Source: Hyphochytrium catenoides
Taxonomy: Eukaryota > Sar > Hyphochytriomycetes > Hyphochytriales > Hyphochytriaceae
Length of the DNA stretch: 36,930 nucleotides
Assembly: GCA_900088475.1 (NCBI GenBank)
Contig: FLMG01003106.1
Span: 3,957-40,886, forward strand
Direction of reading: 5' to 3'
Position numbers and translations under genes: made by a program. The notes under the pieces were generated by a model. The model did no database searches. It saw only the letters and a program-made list of their open reading frames with translations, and was not told where the DNA came from. Of the stretch, positions 33,107-36,930 are shown in pieces (the first letter of the stretch is position 1; the number at the start of each line of letters is the position of its first letter).

Positions 33107-34849
33107 TCATGACTCCTTGTACCGAAACACTTCCTCAACCACCTTCTCCGCAGCCTCCGCGGCCTTCTTCTTCTCCTCTAACGCAGCGCTGGTCTCAAAC
33201 TATAGAGAGAGAGAGAGAGAGAGAGAGAGGTGCGAAAGGGACGAGTCAAAGATATGGAGAGAGAAAGGGAGAGAGAGTAGGAGCCTTTCGTTGAAGTGGA
33301 CAACTGCGAGAGGAGAGAAGAAACGGGATAGCAGAGAGAAGGAAGAAAGAGAGATGATAAGCCGATGGCAAGAAGAGAGGATGGAGAGATAGAGAGGGCG
33401 AGGAGGATTGTTCGTACTCCAGAGCACACCATAAGCTGAGATAGTGTGTCTGCGTGTGTGAGAGGTCAAAAAGGGGGAGAGAGAGAGAGAGAGAAAGAAA
33501 GGTAAGGGAGAGAGGGTGAGAGAAAGAGAGAGAGGGAGAGAAATGAGAGAGAGAAGGGTCCAAGAGCTAATGGACAATGGAGACATACCATATCTACGGC
33601 TCTCTTCAGGGTCTCTTTCTGCTGTTGAAGTCGCTCTATTTCTCTCGTCACCTCCGCTGCTCTTCTTTCTCCTTCTTCTCTCTGCTCCTCTCTCTCCTGC
33701 AACTCCCGGTCGCTCAGCGGAGCTGTCTCCACTGAATGATGAAGGAAAGAGGGAGTAGAAGAGAGAGAGGGAGAGAGAGAGAGAGACACAGGTAAGAGCC
33801 ATGACACATGCGTTGCGCAAAGAAGAGGAAGAGAGAAGGCAGACAGGAGATAGAAAAAAAGAGAAAGAGGAAGAGTTCTGAAGGAAGAGGAGAGGACAAA
33901 TATGAAGGCATGTGGCCAGAGAGACAAGGGGACATCAGTGACTGGGCGCGGCGCAGAGAGAGAGAAAGAGACAGAGAGAGACAGAAAGAGAGACCAGACT
34001 GAGAGACGGGAGAAGCGATTGAGAGGGGGAACAGACGGAGAGGGAGAGAGAGAGAGAGAGAGAGAGAGGTTTTGTCGACTGACCCTTATCTTCAGAATAA
34101 AGTCGGTGCTTCTTCTTCGGTCTCTTCTTTTCTCTCTCTCTTCTCTCTGTGATATCTCTGTACAGGGTGTTACCATTATTAGAGCGTCCGGATGCCACCC
34201 CTCTCTCTCTTCTTCTCTCTCTGTTTTCTCTCTCTCCCTTGCTCTCTCTAGGCTTTCCGTTGATCTTCTCTCTCTCTGTCCCTGGTTGTCTCTCTGCAGA
34301 ACCAGCGACGGGCCACTGACCTAAGGATCGCTGCCTTGAGGACAGGCGCGGGAGCCTGGACACGGACCACGAACTTTCGCCCTCCGGCGATCTTCATTGT
34401 GACCTGAGTTCCCGACAAGCGAGAGGAGGGAGAGAACGGTCGGAAATGAAGGAGAGACAACGAGAAGAGAGAGAGAAGAGAACGAGAGAGGAAAAAGAGA
34501 GAGAGAGAGGAAAGAGAAAGCAGAATAGTTGAAAGGTTCTTCCCCGCCACTTTTTTAGAAGAGGACAGACAGCGAGAAAGGGAGGATCAGTTGAGAGCGA
34601 AAGAAAGAGAGACAGGGAGAAAGAGGAAAAAAGGAGAGAGACAGGGTGCCCTTATGTTTGAGAGGAGAGAGAGCACATCCGAAGAGAGGAGAGAGAACGA
34701 AAGAGAGCTAGACGTACAGGAAGCCCGGCGACCTTGGTATTGAAAGTCTCTCGAGTCTTGGCAGTTAGAAGCCTCACATGATGGGGCCTGGGTGGGACCT
34801 GTCTCTTCGAGGCTCCAGCAGCCACAGTCTTCGCGCCGCCTTCTATCAG
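33107..34849 (-). CDS. Unrecognised coiled-coil protein, 5' end unresolved (at least 5 exons, at least 174 aa)
   Basis: Five exons splice in phase, in coding order: 34849-34718, 34403-34321, 34157-34084, 33731-33589 and 33199-33107 (TGA). The product begins with a basic segment (IEGGAKTVAAGASKRQVPP, HHVRLLTAKTRETFNTK). Then follow a short hydrophobic part (GGRKFVVRVQAPAPVLKA), a very basic helix (TERREREKKRPKKKHR) and a long charged coiled coil (RELQEREEQREEGERR, EIERLQQQKETLKRAV, ALEEKKKAAEAAEKVVEEV). I do not recognise the family. An adaptor or cytoskeletal role would be a guess. The first exon starts at an acceptor, so at least one upstream exon with the start codon is missing; a (CT)n tract fills the preceding intron. 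Two donors are GTCAGT. Confidence 0.7.
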
Positions 34850-34875
34850 CTGGGAACACGGATGAATGACATGCT

Positions 34876-34880
<5 letters not shown>

Positions 34881-34922
<42 letters not shown>
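34881..34922 (-). repeat. (CT)n/(GA)n microsatellite
   Basis: A perfect CT run on the + strand, upstream of the first located exon of the coiled-coil gene (GA on that gene's strand). Confidence 0.95.
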
Positions 34923-34923
<1 letters not shown>

Positions 34924-35204
34924 CGCTCACAGTCTCTCTCTCTGCTCTATTTCCCAACCTCCTTAATACGCGCACCTTTTACCGAAGAAAAACACTACAA
35001 AAGGTCATACATCTAACTGCAAATCTCACACTAGTGCGCACTATCTCAATCATCTGATTAGTGGGCTATTTAACCCTTCTGATTTTAGAAAATACTCAGT
35101 ACAGTAGAAGAACTTATTGCGCACCAGAAAGAGCGCTCGGGTTCGCACTTCTGACAGATGATTTAGGTGCGGAAAGGACTGTTATTGCCTCGAAGGGCTC
35201 CTAA

Positions 35205-35399
35205 GCGGAGGAGCGGCTCGGTCTGCAGATCTGCCGTGTTGACAGCCTCGAGCAGGTGCTGCAGGGCAAGGCAGAGGAGCTAGAAGCCTCACTAGGCCAA
35301 GAGCTGAAGCTGTTGATGCTGCAGGTCGAGGCGGTAGAGCAAGGCGTTGCAATGCACTCCATGGCTGTTGACCTCAGGTCCTCGATAGTGTCAAGCTGA
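35205..35399 (+). other. Orphan helical ORF, possible exon or gene remnant
   Basis: 64 codons are open between TAA (35202-35204) and TGA (35397-35399), without an early ATG. The peptide has heptad-like leucine spacing (ICRVDSLEQVLQGKAEELEA, GQELKLLMLQVEAVEQG), unlike chance ORFs from GA/CT repeats. The preceding CTCCTAAG could be an acceptor. If CTCAG|GTCCTC (about 35377) is a donor, it can splice in phase to an exon near 35503. Function is unknown. Confidence 0.35.
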
Positions 35400-35431
35400 C
35401 GGAGAAGACAGTTGAACTGGTGTCGACTGAA

Positions 35432-35464
<33 letters not shown>

Positions 35465-35985
35465 CGCAAATCATGAGGCCTTGCTTGTCCACGTCAGCTC
35501 ATCTGCACTACCACTACACGCCTCGACTGCCAGGCCAGAAGAAGGTGGACGATGGCCCAGGTCCCAAGAGAGAAAGGGCCTGGTTCTGCTTCCAATGCCC
35601 GTTGTATAGAGCTGCTCTTAGATCTTCCGGTCTTGTTTAGCTCTGTCTCTTCGCTCCACATCTCTTAGCCGTTGACTGTTGAGGCTCCGCTTTTCCCCAG
35701 GCTAATGTCCTGAGAAGGTTGTGGGACGATTGCTTTCCTTTCTGAGAATCACTACTGACTCAGCCAGCGCGCCATGCATCATGCTCAATCCTTGAACCCT
35801 AGGCCTTCCTGACAAGTGTGGACCGAAAGGCTGGGAAACTTCTGCCTTTCAAATGCTGCCGGTCGTCTTGATGATACGCCCACTCTCTCTCTCTCTCTCT
35901 CGGGTATCGAGAGTTATTATAAGTCCTTGCCGACGTCCATCCCATTGACTTCTCTCTTTTTGGGTCCTGCTTCTGGATCCATCGA
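35400..35985. other. Spacer with CT tracts
   Basis: It holds (CT)n runs at 35434-35463 and 35884-35901. The open frame 35412-35609 could be a further exon of the orphan ORF, but support is thin. Confidence 0.5.
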
Positions 35986-36849
35986 TCACTCCTCTCCCTG
36001 CCTCAATGACCTTGTCAGAGAGTCTTCCCATGGTTCGAGAGGAGGGAGAGACTCTATTAGCTCTGGGAAGAGTCTGGGCTGGGTGTCCCCATGGCCGAGC
36101 TTTCCGGCACCATTAGAACCCCTAAGTAGAGAGAGAGACAGAGAAGGGAGAGAGAGAAAGAGAGACAAGAAGGTAATGCAGTGAACCTGTGAGAAGACTG
36201 TTCGAAAAGAGAGAGAGAAGGGTTGGGGCTCTATACCACGAGTAAACATAGCCGTCCTTTCGCACTGCGAGCAGGTGATCCTCTCCCGCCGCTAGGTCTC
36301 TTACTCCTTCTACCAAGTAAAGCCCAGCTGACTGAGGTTCAGCCCCTAAGTTGCTAGGGGAGAGCACATAAAGTGACAGAAGGTTCTTAGTCATAGCGGC
36401 AAAGAGAGAGAGAAAAGGAGAGAAAAACATGGGATAGAAAAAGAGTAGACGAAAGTAGACGAAGCAGCGTACAGCAGCCGTAGAAGCATGAAGATGATAA
36501 CGGAGAGAACCAAAGAAGGACAGACAAAGAGAGTGAGACTATCAATCTTTGGTCCCGCCAAGATGAGAAGCGACAGGAGAGACAAGAGGAAACCATGCGA
36601 GGCAGAGACAGCGGAGAGATTGGCGAGCCGGAGACCCACAAGGACAGAGATAGAGACACTAGAGGAGAATGAAAAGAGAGAGAGACAGAGAGAGAGATTA
36701 CTCCGTAAGCGGTTGGCCCTTGGGGAGTGGTCTGGCAGCGCAGAGGAAAGGGCCGCCAGCCCACATCTCTAGCGCCTCTACACCGCGGAGATCCTCTCGA
36801 GGGCGGCAGGAGAGCTTGGTGCCAGTGAAGTCTAACTCCAAGATGTTGC
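35986..36849 (-). CDS. RCC1-repeat protein, 3' part (gene continues beyond the right edge)
   Basis: Three exons are visible: 36849-36702, 36353-36237 and 36121-35986 (TGA at 35988-35986), with phases that close. The last two join into an RCC1/ATS1 beta-propeller repeat: VEGVRDLAAGEDHLLAVRKD, then GYVYSWGSNGAGKLGHGDTQ and PRLFPELIESL. The first visible exon (NILELDFTGTKLSCRP, ALEMWAGGPFLCAA) fits a degenerate repeat. RCC1 repeats occur in Ran exchange factors and in many scaffold, kinase and ubiquitin-ligase proteins, so the role is open. After PELIESL the sequence stops looking like a repeat, so either the protein ends there with a short unrelated tail or the last exon has a further splice. 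Confidence 0.8.
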
Positions 36850-36930
36850 CTGAGGCTGCAGCAGAGAGAGAAACTAGAGTAAGAAGAGAGAGCTAAAGAA
36901 ACTGTGAAGGGACAGGAGGAAAGGGTGAGG

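Noticed and set aside
33466-34176. 236-codon minus frame
   Set aside because: Mostly Ser/Leu repeat translation. It contains one real exon of the coiled-coil gene, which is annotated separately.
1-36930. tRNA, rRNA, CRISPR arrays, transposase or integrase genes
   Set aside because: None could be recognised on either strand.

Overview
This window is nuclear DNA of a unicellular or otherwise intron-rich eukaryote. It holds twelve recognisable protein-coding genes on both strands, nearly all broken by GT-AG introns whose phases I could reconcile exon by exon. It also holds many (CT)n/(GA)n tracts in introns and spacers. The gene set (Arp2/3 subunit, longin R-SNARE, Mps1-type kinase, HBS1, type II pantothenate kinase, RCC1 repeats) is purely eukaryotic. 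An intron-containing LpxC with a presequence-like N-terminus and a RapZ C-terminal-domain protein point towards an alga or related protist, because eukaryotic LpxC is best known from plants and algae. I cannot name the species.

Layout, left to right: the last exon of an unrecognised + gene (55-261); pantothenate kinase (-, 1757-4795) divergent from a RapZ-C-domain protein (+, 5523-7039); a VAMP7-like longin R-SNARE (-, 7473-8989) divergent from a mitochondrial Tim44/mL45-like protein (+, 10272-11841); an intronless quinone oxidoreductase (+, 13071-14153); an 18-exon Mps1/TTK kinase (-, 14416-20102) divergent from ARPC4 (+, 21071-21906); LpxC (+, 22428-24532) converging on HBS1 (-, 24691-27501), which is divergent from an S6K-like AGC kinase (+, 28573-32714); an unrecognised coiled-coil gene (-, 33107 to at least 34849); an orphan + strand helical ORF (35205-35399); and the 3' part of an RCC1-repeat gene (-, 35986 to beyond the right edge).

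The genes do not form one pathway. They are mostly housekeeping genes arranged in divergent and convergent pairs with 0.15-1.3 kb spacers. Introns fall into two loose size groups: many of about 54-67 nt, and longer ones of about 85-400 nt that often carry the pyrimidine or purine repeats. Two introns start with GC rather than GT, and both begin with the same hexamer. No tRNA, rRNA, CRISPR array or transposon ORF was seen. Exon boundaries are my own reading, based on reading frame, splice consensus and family alignment from memory. First exons and UTRs are the least certain parts.
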